From: an uncultured Clostridium sp.
Lineage (GTDB): Bacteria; Bacillota; Clostridia; Lachnospirales; Lachnospiraceae
Assembly: GCA_900547035.1 (NCBI GenBank)
Contig: URFM01000078.1
Coordinates: forward strand, 1-11,085
Reading direction: 5' to 3'
DNA length: 11,085 nucleotides
Below, one piece after another: positions 5,228 through 11,085 of this stretch (positions are counted from its first letter, which is position 1; each line of letters starts with the position of its first letter). The notes beneath the pieces were generated by a model that was not told where the DNA came from, did not search any database, and saw only the letters and a program-made list of their open reading frames with translations. The position numbers and the translations under genes are program-made.

Positions 5228-7033
5228 ATGAGCAGACGGCGTAAAAAAAAGGACTCACCAATTAAGACCGTATTTTTGATTATTATGGCAGCCATTATTA
5301 TGATAGCAGCCGTATATGTAATCATGTCCGTGGTTGGGAAAATCCGGTCGGATTATAAAAATCTGGATTTCACTACAGAGGAAAAGGAGATGCCTTCTAT
5401 CACCATAGATACAAAGGATGAGCCAAAGGCCGGATGGAATGAGACAGATAAAGGTTGGATGTATTATCTGGATGAAAAGGAATATGTGACAGACCAGTGG
5501 AAGGATATAGAGGGTTTCCTCTATTATTTTGACAGTGATGGTATTATGGCTACCGGAGAGTTGAAACAGGAAGGTCAGACATATACCTGCCATGATACAA
5601 AGGGATATCTGAAGAATATCCAGATTGATCCGGACTATGTACCTGAAAGCACTGGTGAAAACCTGGACAGTCTTGTGAGGACCAATGCATTCTGGTGTTA
5701 TCTGAGGGCTGAGGACACAGGACTTTTTAAGACCATTCTGTACCGCAAGACAGTGGAGAACAAGGTAGTGGTGCTGGGAGAGGAGACTGCCCCAGAAAAG
5801 ACCACAAGGAATTCTATGCGTGCTTACGGTGATTACGTATATTTCCTGCCTAAGGTAAAGGAAAGCCAGAAACAGGGCCTTTCTGAGGCCGAGAGGGGGC
5901 TTTGTGATAAGCTGTTCAGGATGAGGCCGGGAAGTGATACCAAAGAATTGATAGCTGAGAATGTGGATGGCTATATGGTACTGGGTGATATTATCTATTA
6001 CTCTCAGGGCGGTAAAATTTATCAGACTACCTCGGGCACAGAGGTTGCTACCGGGGAGGCCAGGTATTCGGTGGTTATAAAAGATGGAAATTGTTATCTG
6101 GTAGATGACATGGGAAATCCCGCAGTGGCTGAAAGCGGCAGCAGCGTCAGCATAGGAGACCGGGTTTACAGGATTGAGGAAGATGGAAAGATAAAATATG
6201 TAAAACACGGCCAGGTAACCATTGACGGAAAGACCTATTATCTGGGCGGCAGCGGAACTAAATCTTCTGTCTGCGTAAAAAGCGATGGGAGCGATACTGC
6301 TGTTATCAGGGAAAATTATGGTGTACAGAGCTATTGTATTGTGGATAACCAGATCTACTACAGCAGTTATGTGGATAAAGGTACCGGCGGAGAGTGGTAC
6401 AGCCAGATTTTTAAAGCTGGTTTGGACGGACAGAATAAACAGGCAGTGTCAGAGCGTTTCCCTGGTGTCATGCAGAATATGTATTACTATGAAGATGAGG
6501 GCCAGATATTCGGGGAATACAATCCTGCTATATGGAAACAGGCGTATGGAACCGTTGTCATGATAGCAAGAGATGGAGGAATTTATCAGATAGAGGATGC
6601 ATCCGCACGTACAGGTAAGCATGTGGACGGAAATGACATGCTGGAAATTATAATGGCCAGGGACGGCAAGGTCATCTGCCTGTGGCATGATTGCCAATGG
6701 GAGAGAAACAGCGGAATAACCAGTATCCTGTGGAGTAAAGCCATTGAGCTCAATGCAGGAGACAGAAACCTGATTGATATGGTTCCCTCAACAGATACCG
6801 CAGAGAGCAGCGAGGCTCAGGAGACAGGGGATATAATCCAGCCAATTGAGACTATGCCGCCGGCTTCCACAGAGACTGTCTCACCGGTGGAACCTTCCAT
6901 CAATAATGATCCTGTCATCAGCACGGAGGGACCTCATACGGATACAGCTGTGCCCACGGTTCCGGCGCCTGCTCCCACGGTTCCGCCGGTGACGGAACCA
7001 TCTGCTGAGGTGAAGATAGTGCCGTTGGGATAA
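5228..7033 (+). CDS. Membrane-anchored extracellular protein with cell-wall-binding-like repeats
   Basis: 601 residues. The N-terminus is MSRRRKKKDS, strongly basic, then one hydrophobic helix (about 12-36). That predicts a cytoplasmic N-terminus and an outside C-terminal body, either a signal anchor or an uncleaved signal. Residues about 69-128 hold two aromatic/glycine repeats of choline/cell-wall-binding type (GWNETDKGWMYYLDEKEYVTDQW and GFLYYFDSDGIMATGEL). Residues about 150-520 form a beta-rich region with repeated tyrosine-rich strands (DIIYYSQGGKIYQT, DNQIYYSSYVDKGTGGEW, IFKAGLDGQNKQAV) resembling DUF5050-type beta-propeller modules. Residues about 525-595 are a Pro/Thr/Ser/Glu-rich tail, partly from a 12-base direct repeat (6953 and 6974). 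No LPXTG sorting signal and no catalytic motif. Start supported by AGGGG 7 bases before the ATG. Likely a surface sensor or wall-attachment protein; exact function unknown. Confidence 0.85.
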   Translation: MSRRRKKKDSPIKTVFLIIMAAIIMIAAVYVIMSVVGKIRSDYKNLDFTTEEKEMPSITIDTKDEPKAGWNETDKGWMYYLDEKEYVTDQWKDIEGFLYYFDSDGIMATGELKQEGQTYTCHDTKGYLKNIQIDPDYVPESTGENLDSLVRTNAFWCYLRAEDTGLFKTILYRKTVENKVVVLGEETAPEKTTRNSMRAYGDYVYFLPKVKESQKQGLSEAERGLCDKLFRMRPGSDTKELIAENVDGYMVLGDIIYYSQGGKIYQTTSGTEVATGEARYSVVIKDGNCYLVDDMGNPAVAESGSSVSIGDRVYRIEEDGKIKYVKHGQVTIDGKTYYLGGSGTKSSVCVKSDGSDTAVIRENYGVQSYCIVDNQIYYSSYVDKGTGGEWYSQIFKAGLDGQNKQAVSERFPGVMQNMYYYEDEGQIFGEYNPAIWKQAYGTVVMIARDGGIYQIEDASARTGKHVDGNDMLEIIMARDGKVICLWHDCQWERNSGITSILWSKAIELNAGDRNLIDMVPSTDTAESSEAQETGDIIQPIETMPPASTETVSPVEPSINNDPVISTEGPHTDTAVPTVPAPAPTVPPVTEPSAEVKIVPLG

Positions 7034-7048
7034 AGAGGGAAACCGGTA

Positions 7049-7291
7049 TTAGCGGGGTTCATCCTCATCAAAATCTACTATCACATAGAATCCCCGGGAA
7101 TTTTCGCGGATGTCTTTTACAATTCCGTATTCGGATTTAATGCGGTAACGGGCGGCGAAGCAGCCGGACATGGCTACAGCCGGATCAATGATATAGCTGT
7201 AGCTGCTGGTTCCTTCCCGCTCGATTATTTTTACTTTATCTCCTTTATTTACAAGTCCCTGGCGTTCCATTTTAAATTCAATGGTTCTCAT
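7049..7291 (-). CDS. Small protein of unknown function, coupled to the DUF3842 gene
   Basis: 80 residues, not recognised. Rich in short alternating hydrophobic strands (KGDKVKIIERE, YSYIIDPA, YRIKSEYGIVKDI, GFYVIVDFDEDEP), suggesting a small beta-barrel of SH3/KOW-like type with an acidic end; this is a fold guess only. Its ATG (7291) lies 14 bases inside the 3' end of the upstream DUF3842 gene, with AGGAAG 9 bases before it, so the two are translationally coupled. The alternative start at the second Met (codon 8) has no ribosome binding site. It ends 15 bases from the convergent surface-protein stop; no terminator is visible between them. Confidence 0.75.
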   Translation of the reverse strand: MRTIEFKMERQGLVNKGDKVKIIEREGTSSYSYIIDPAVAMSGCFAARYRIKSEYGIVKDIRENSRGFYVIVDFDEDEPR

Positions 7292-7700
7292 TGATACCTG
7301 CTTCCTTTCCTACTTCATCACATACCATATTGATATAATCGGATAAGGTACTGTTCTGGCAGCCTACAATGTAATGATTGCATCGGTTGACCGGAATCAG
7401 TATCTTATATGCTTTACTGATGCCTATGGCTGTGGCCATGGCAGGCGTAATCTCCCCCAAAAGGGAATTAGCCATGACAATTCCGATAGGGCCGATGATG
7501 ATATCTGCGTCCTGTGCATTGACAATAACCGGATTCTCACCAGTAGCGCCATAGGTGGCGCCTGCTTTCAGCATGGCAGATGTGGCGATGCTGTTTGTTC
7601 CGATGGCATATGTCTCCAGGCCTGGAAAACGCTTTTTTAGCTGTTCAATAACTGATTTACCCATCTTCCCGCCCTGTCCGTCTATGATGACAATTTTCAT
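7278..7700 (-). CDS. DUF3842 family protein
   Basis: 140 residues, the family's usual length. The N-terminus MKIVIIDGQGGKMGKSVIEQL is a beta strand plus glycine-rich turn of Rossmann type, suggesting nucleotide or dinucleotide binding. Later segments fit alternating strands and helices: TYAIGTNSIATSAMLKAGA, ADIIIGPIGIVMANSLLGEITPAMATAIG, and KILIPVNRCNHYIVG. The family is common in Clostridia and has no assigned reaction. Start supported by AAGGTG 5 bases before the ATG. It heads a two-gene minus-strand operon with the 80-residue protein. Family assignment rests on recognition of this pattern, not a search. Confidence 0.85.
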   Translation of the reverse strand: MKIVIIDGQGGKMGKSVIEQLKKRFPGLETYAIGTNSIATSAMLKAGATYGATGENPVIVNAQDADIIIGPIGIVMANSLLGEITPAMATAIGISKAYKILIPVNRCNHYIVGCQNSTLSDYINMVCDEVGKEAGINENH

Positions 7701-7732
7701 GGATTCACCTTCTTTTCTTTTGTGCTGGGTAT

Positions 7733-7761
7733 ATTTTAACAGAAATACAGGGGAAAGTAAA
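7733..7761 (-). promoter_or_regulatory. Predicted promoter of the DUF3842 operon
   Basis: Minus strand: TTTACT (7761-7756), 17 bases, TAAAAT (7738-7733). Predicted start is near 7726, leaving a leader of about 25 bases before the ATG. Confidence 0.4.
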
Positions 7762-7856
7762 TGTTATCCACAGATGGGCGGAGTATGAGGGTGGAATTGT
7801 GGATAAAGATGAGCGGAACAATCTTATATGGGAATAAAAAGCCTTGCAAGCCGGTC

Positions 7857-7884
7857 TTGACAAATCAGAGTCAGGTGATATAAT
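7857..7884 (+). promoter_or_regulatory. Promoter of the thrS T-box transcript
   Basis: Perfect TTGACA (7857-7862) and TATAAT (7879-7884), 16-base spacer; start near 7891. It is followed directly by the T-box leader. Confidence 0.88.
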
Positions 7885-7890
7885 CAAGAA

Positions 7891-8151
7891 TAGCAATAAG
7901 CAGCAAAGGCATTGAGGGAAACAGTAGTCAGTGGGAAGTATACAGAGAGCAGGCCGGTTGGTGGAATGGCCGCATACCAAAGATTGACGAATACCAGTCC
8001 TGAGCCGCGTCAGGGATGTCCGGACATGTGTTACAGCATAAAGAAGGATGGGAAATGGCGCCGTACCCCGCGTTAAGGGATAAATGAGTGAAAATCAAGG
8101 TGGAACCGTGTGAATGCACCCTTGGACATAAGAATATGTCCAGGGGTTTTT
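7891..8151 (+). promoter_or_regulatory. T-box riboswitch, threonine specific
   Basis: Senses uncharged tRNA-Thr and lets transcription pass into thrS. Stem I is recognisable: AGTA (7923-7926) and GAA (7989-7991) form the specifier-loop bulge, closed by GTCA/TGAC (7927-7930/7985-7988). ACC (7993-7995), a Thr codon, is the specifier. AGAGAG (7944-7949) is the kink-turn motif. GGCC...GGCC with GGTGGAA forms the apical part. The T-box sequence GGTGGAACCGTG (8099-8110) contains UGGA, which would pair with a tRNA 3' end UCCA, predicting a U discriminator in this organism's tRNA-Thr. A terminator stem follows. Amino-acid class agrees with the downstream gene. Confidence 0.93.
8119..8151 (+). terminator. 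Terminator of the thrS T-box
   Basis: CCCTTGGACATA (8119-8130) pairs with TATGTCCAGGGG (8135-8146), 12 bp with loop AGAA, then T5 (8147-8151). It is the off-state structure competing with the T-box antiterminator. Confidence 0.92.
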
Positions 8152-8171
8152 ATTTTCCCGTTTTTTCACAG

Positions 8172-8227
8172 GATTCCGGCAGCGGACATATTCAGAAGGA
8201 ATGTTTTTCAGCAGAACAGCCGGAATC
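8172..8227 (+). repeat. Inverted repeat in the thrS untranslated leader
   Basis: Perfect 9-bp dyad GATTCCGGC (8172-8180) and GCCGGAATC (8219-8227) around a 38-base loop, between the T-box terminator and the thrS ribosome binding site. It may fold the mRNA ahead of thrS or mark an RNA-processing region. The rest of 8152-8291 holds no supported gene. Confidence 0.35.
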
Positions 8228-8291
8228 ATCATATCAGAATAACACCAAAGAGATGGAGCCTGAAATGGCCCATAGAAGAAAGGAGATTCGT

Positions 8292-10046
8292 ATGAAGATC
8301 ATTTTACCAGACGGAAGTGTACAGGAAGCTGAGGATGAATTAAGGGCCATACGCCATACGGCATCCCATGTGCTGGCACAGGCAGTGAAAAGATTGTATC
8401 CGGATGCAAAGCTGGCTATTGGACCGGCTATTGATGACGGCTTTTACTATGATTTTGACAGGGAGGGCGGATTCACCCCTGAGGATTTGGAGAAGCTGGA
8501 AGCTGAGATGACAAAGATTGTAAAGGAAAATCTTCCGGTTAAGCCTTTTGTGCTTCCAAGGGCTGAGGCTGTCAGGTTCATGGAGGAAAAAGGCGAGCCG
8601 TATAAGGTAGAGCTTATCGAAGATCTGCCTGAGGAGGAGACCATAAGCTTTTACCAGCAGGGCGAATTTGTGGACCTGTGCGCAGGACCCCATATCATGT
8701 ATACAAAGGGTGTAAAGGCATTTAAGCTTACGAGTATTGCGGGCGCGTACTGGCGAGGCAGCGAGAAGAACAAGATGCTTACCAGAATTTACGGAACCGC
8801 GTTTGCCAATAAGACAGACCTGGAGAGCTACCTGACCATGATGGAGGAGGCAAAGAAGCGTGACCACAGGAAACTGGGCAAGGAGCTGGGTCTGTTCATG
8901 TTTGCAGAGGAAGGACCTGGGTTCCCATTCTTCCTTCCAAAGGGTATGACGTTAAAGAATACTCTGATTGATTACTGGCGCGAGATTCACTACAGGGACG
9001 GCTATCAGGAGGTTTCCACTCCTATTATTCTGAGCCGTAAGCTGTGGGAGAATTCAGGACACTGGGATCATTACAAAGACAATATGTACACCACGGTCAT
9101 TGACGAGGAAGACTATGCTGTCAAGCCTATGAACTGTCCGGGAGGAATGCTGGTTTATAAGAATCAGCCCCACTCTTACCGCGACCTGCCTTTAAAGGTA
9201 GGCGAGCTGGGACTGGTTCACCGCCATGAGAAGAGCGGACAGCTCCACGGTCTGATGCGCGTGCGCTGCTTCACACAGGATGATGCCCATATCTTTATGA
9301 GGGACGACCAGATTGAGGATCAGATTAAGGGCGTAACAAAGCTGATTAATGAAGTGTATACACAGTTTGGCTTTGAGTATTTTGTGGAGCTGTCCACCAG
9401 GCCCGAGGATTCCATGGGTTCTGACGAGGATTGGGAGATGGCTACAAACGGCCTGAGGAAGGCGCTGGAGGACATGGGCCTTGATTATATTGTAAACGAG
9501 GGCGACGGCGCGTTCTATGGTCCTAAGATTGACTTCCACCTGAGGGATTCCCTGGGCAGGACATGGCAGTGCGGTACCATCCAGCTGGATTTCCAGATGC
9601 CTCAGAGGTTTGACCTGGAGTACACGGCTGAGGACGGTTCCAAGAAGCGTCCAATTATGATTCACCGCGTATGCTTCGGATCCATTGAGCGTTTCATCGG
9701 CATCCTGATTGAGCACTTTGCAGGCAAGTTCCCGGTATGGCTGGCTCCGGTACAGGTTAAAGTAATTCCTGTTTCTGAGAAGTCTATGGATTATGCAACT
9801 GGTGTATATGAAAAATTAAAGGCTGCCGGCATCCGCACAGAGCTGGATCACAAGGACGAGAAGGTAGGCTACAAGATCCGCCAGGCACAGCTGGAGAAGG
9901 TTCCCTATATGCTGGTTCTGGGTGAGAAGGAAGCGGCAGAGGGAGCAATCACGGTGAGAAGCCGGGATAAGGGCGACCTGGGTGCTGCGGGACTGGATGC
10001 GTTTATTGAAGATATTAAAAAGATGATTCAGACAAAAGAGAAATAA
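8292..10046 (+). CDS. thrS: Threonyl-tRNA synthetase, short form lacking the TGS domain
   Basis: Class II synthetase charging tRNA-Thr in the cytoplasm. 584 residues against about 640 for the common form: the N-terminal TGS domain is reduced to about 15 residues (MKIILPDGSVQEAED). The editing domain follows with RHTASH (H22, H26) and DLCAGPH (C130, H134), the conserved site clearing mischarged serine. The catalytic domain shows the three zinc ligands C282 (MNCPGG), H333 (DDAHIF) and H458 (IMIHR), motif 2 RHEKSGQLHGLMRVRCFTQD, and motif 3 GSIERFIG with Arg467. The anticodon-binding domain spans about 483-580. Start ATG at 8292 has AAAGGAG at 7 bases; the longer frame from 8088 would run through the T-box terminator and is not a real start. 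Controlled by the T-box leader. Confidence 0.97.
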   Translation: MKIILPDGSVQEAEDELRAIRHTASHVLAQAVKRLYPDAKLAIGPAIDDGFYYDFDREGGFTPEDLEKLEAEMTKIVKENLPVKPFVLPRAEAVRFMEEKGEPYKVELIEDLPEEETISFYQQGEFVDLCAGPHIMYTKGVKAFKLTSIAGAYWRGSEKNKMLTRIYGTAFANKTDLESYLTMMEEAKKRDHRKLGKELGLFMFAEEGPGFPFFLPKGMTLKNTLIDYWREIHYRDGYQEVSTPIILSRKLWENSGHWDHYKDNMYTTVIDEEDYAVKPMNCPGGMLVYKNQPHSYRDLPLKVGELGLVHRHEKSGQLHGLMRVRCFTQDDAHIFMRDDQIEDQIKGVTKLINEVYTQFGFEYFVELSTRPEDSMGSDEDWEMATNGLRKALEDMGLDYIVNEGDGAFYGPKIDFHLRDSLGRTWQCGTIQLDFQMPQRFDLEYTAEDGSKKRPIMIHRVCFGSIERFIGILIEHFAGKFPVWLAPVQVKVIPVSEKSMDYATGVYEKLKAAGIRTELDHKDEKVGYKIRQAQLEKVPYMLVLGEKEAAEGAITVRSRDKGDLGAAGLDAFIEDIKKMIQTKEK

Positions 10047-10056
10047 CAACCGCAAA

Positions 10057-10098
10057 AAGGCGTTTAAGATAAGGTTATATCCGTATCTTAAGCGCCTT
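10057..10098. terminator. Bidirectional terminator between thrS and convergent genes
   Basis: 15-bp stem with one G-T pair (10057-10071 with 10084-10098) and a 12-base loop. On the minus strand it is followed by a T5 run (A at 10054-10058), a good terminator for the genes to its right. On the plus strand the tail is the weaker TTGTGCTTTA. Confidence 0.88.
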
Positions 10099-10133
10099 GT
10101 GCTTTATACACAGCCCATCACAGGCAGGTTTTC

Positions 10134-10409
10134 TTATGCCATGGGAACAGTTCGCTCATATCCATCCGCAGTTTTGCGCAGTACAGCACCGGATGTATTT
10201 CCGGCAAGTGTTTCTATGGTTAATGCTGTAATATCATCGACAACAGATTTGTCAGCTTTTATACAGACATGTATTGCATTGACAAGCCAGTTGTGTGATA
10301 CTTTGTTTTTGCCGGCTGCCTGAATCTCACGGTAGATTTGGTTTGCAATGCCTCTGGCAATGGTCTCCTTTTGCTTCACATCATCTTTCCAGGTTATTTT
10401 AAGTTTCAC
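10134..10409 (-). CDS. Hypothetical protein, 91 residues
   Basis: Not recognised. The frame starts with GTG at 10409 (MKLKITWKDD) and is predicted mostly helical in the middle (KETIARGIANQIYREIQAAG, SHNWLVNAIHVCIKADKSVVDDITALTIETL). No signal peptide, membrane segment or metal motif. It begins 22 bases after the upstream iron-sulfur gene and ends before a strong terminator, so it is probably the last gene of that operon. The start is poor: no ribosome binding site, a run of seven A just upstream, and a TAA in frame 4 codons before. An out-of-frame ATG overlaps the GTG. It may be a weakly translated gene or a trimmed remnant. Confidence 0.5.
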   Translation of the reverse strand: MKLKITWKDDVKQKETIARGIANQIYREIQAAGKNKVSHNWLVNAIHVCIKADKSVVDDITALTIETLAGNTSGAVLRKTADGYERTVPMA

Positions 10410-10431
10410 ATCGTTTTTTTATATCATGAGT

Positions 10432-10998
10432 TTAATTCCGTACCAGGCTTCCATCCGTCCTCACGGTCACAACCTGCCACGGAATGAATTTCCCGCTGGC
10501 CTGGAGGGCGCGTTTCGCGGCATTTTCAATACCGCCGCAGCATGGAACTTCCATGCGGACAATGGTGACATCCCTGATATCATTGAGACGGATGATTTCC
10601 GTCAGCTTTTCAGAGTAATCCACCATATCCAGCTTTGGACAGCCGATGAGTGTGATGCGGCCGGCTATAAAGTCATTGTGGAAATTACCATAGGCAAAGG
10701 CGGTACAGTCAGCTGCTATCAAAAGGCGGGCATCCTTAAAATAGGGAGCCTGGACAGGAGCCAGCTTAATCTGCACAGGCCACTGGGTCAGACGGCTTTC
10801 CGGACATCCTTTGTGAAGGAGGGCGTCGGAAGGGGACAAGTTCCGGCTCTGGTGCATACGGGCTTTTACGGCTGCCTCATCATAGGCAGCTGCCTCCCTT
10901 TCCTCAAAGGTAATGGCCCCTGTAGGGCAGGTGGGCAGACAGTCGCCAAGTCCATCGCAGTAATCGTCCTTTATAAGCCTGGCTTTGCCATCTACCAT
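10432..10998 (-). CDS. 4Fe-4S ferredoxin-type protein with cysteine-rich C-terminal domain, 5' end damaged or incomplete
   Basis: Iron-sulfur protein of a type common in anaerobic Firmicutes; electron-transfer or redox role in the cytoplasm, partner unknown. From the ATG at 10998, 188 residues. Seen: a cluster motif CDGLGDCLPTCPTGAI (C14, C20, C24), GCP (C65), then a second domain with AADCTAFAYGNFH (C98), LIGCPKLD (C120) and EVPCCGG (C153, C154). Coding character continues upstream of this Met in the same frame (NADACHEGAIA), the expected end of a first cluster motif C-x2-C-x2-C-x3-C, but only its last Cys is present. A TGA closes the frame at 11080-11082. So the true N-terminus is absent or frameshifted. 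Met1 here is internal to the domain and has no proper ribosome binding site. Confidence 0.8.
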   Translation of the reverse strand: MVDGKARLIKDDYCDGLGDCLPTCPTGAITFEEREAAAYDEAAVKARMHQSRNLSPSDALLHKGCPESRLTQWPVQIKLAPVQAPYFKDARLLIAADCTAFAYGNFHNDFIAGRITLIGCPKLDMVDYSEKLTEIIRLNDIRDVTIVRMEVPCCGGIENAAKRALQASGKFIPWQVVTVRTDGSLVRN

Positions 10999-11085
10999 TG
11001 CAATGGCGCCTTCATGACATGCGTCAGCATTGGTGCTTTTCGGTGGGACTGAGAAAAGGTACCGACTGGACCAAATGGATCAACA

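Noticed and set aside
5255..6208. 317-residue minus-strand frame
   Set aside because: Shadow of the surface-protein gene; His/Ile/Cys-rich content without domain pattern or ribosome binding site.
8201..8242. 13-codon upstream frame in the thrS leader
   Set aside because: The ribosome-binding-like AGAAGGA abuts the ATG with no spacing, so efficient initiation is unlikely.
8088..8291. N-terminal extension of thrS by 68 residues
   Set aside because: It would start inside the T-box antiterminator and read through the terminator. A strong AAAGGAG precedes the ATG at 8292.
10348..11052. Plus-strand frame opposite the iron-sulfur gene
   Set aside because: Antisense to a gene with clear cysteine motifs, and no promoter or ribosome binding site.

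Overview
The window reads as a chromosomal stretch of a Gram-positive anaerobe of the Clostridia, most likely a Lachnospiraceae member (Enterocloster/Hungatella/Lachnoclostridium-like). This rests on strong AGGAGG-type ribosome binding sites, sigma-A promoters with near-consensus TTGACA/TATAAT, a T-box in front of thrS, a DUF3842 gene and a TGS-less threonyl-tRNA synthetase. The taxon is inferred from gene content and style, not from a search.

Left part (1-4860, visibly GC-rich codon use). A LysR-type regulator on the minus strand is divergent from rpoN (sigma-54). rpoN is followed 12 bases later by a small acidic protein of unknown function. A near-consensus promoter then starts a structured leader (about 3063-3148) that ends in an intrinsic terminator. 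Its CGGAC strand can pair either in an aptamer-like fold or in the terminator, so it looks like a transcriptional riboswitch. With a MATE efflux pump downstream, the guanidine-IV (mepA) class is the best guess, unproven. Behind it lies a cytidylate-kinase-like gene that loses its C-terminal part and runs directly into a MATE transporter lacking its first membrane helix. This is a clear gene-to-gene deletion junction near 3632, or an assembly chimera.

Middle (4860-7700). A tRNA-Phe(GAA) has its own promoter and terminator. It is followed by a membrane-anchored extracellular protein with cell-wall-binding-like repeats and a Pro/Thr-rich tail. Convergent to that are two overlapping minus-strand genes, DUF3842 and an 80-residue unknown.

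Right part (7850-11085). A threonine T-box leader (specifier ACC) with promoter and terminator controls thrS. A 15-bp bidirectional terminator separates thrS from two convergent minus-strand genes: a 91-residue unknown and an iron-sulfur protein whose N-terminal cluster motif looks damaged close to the window edge.

The most notable items are the switchable leader at 3063-3148, the kinase/MATE truncation junction, the rpoN-coupled acidic protein, and the repeat cluster in front of rpoN. No CRISPR array, complete insertion sequence or phage module was seen.
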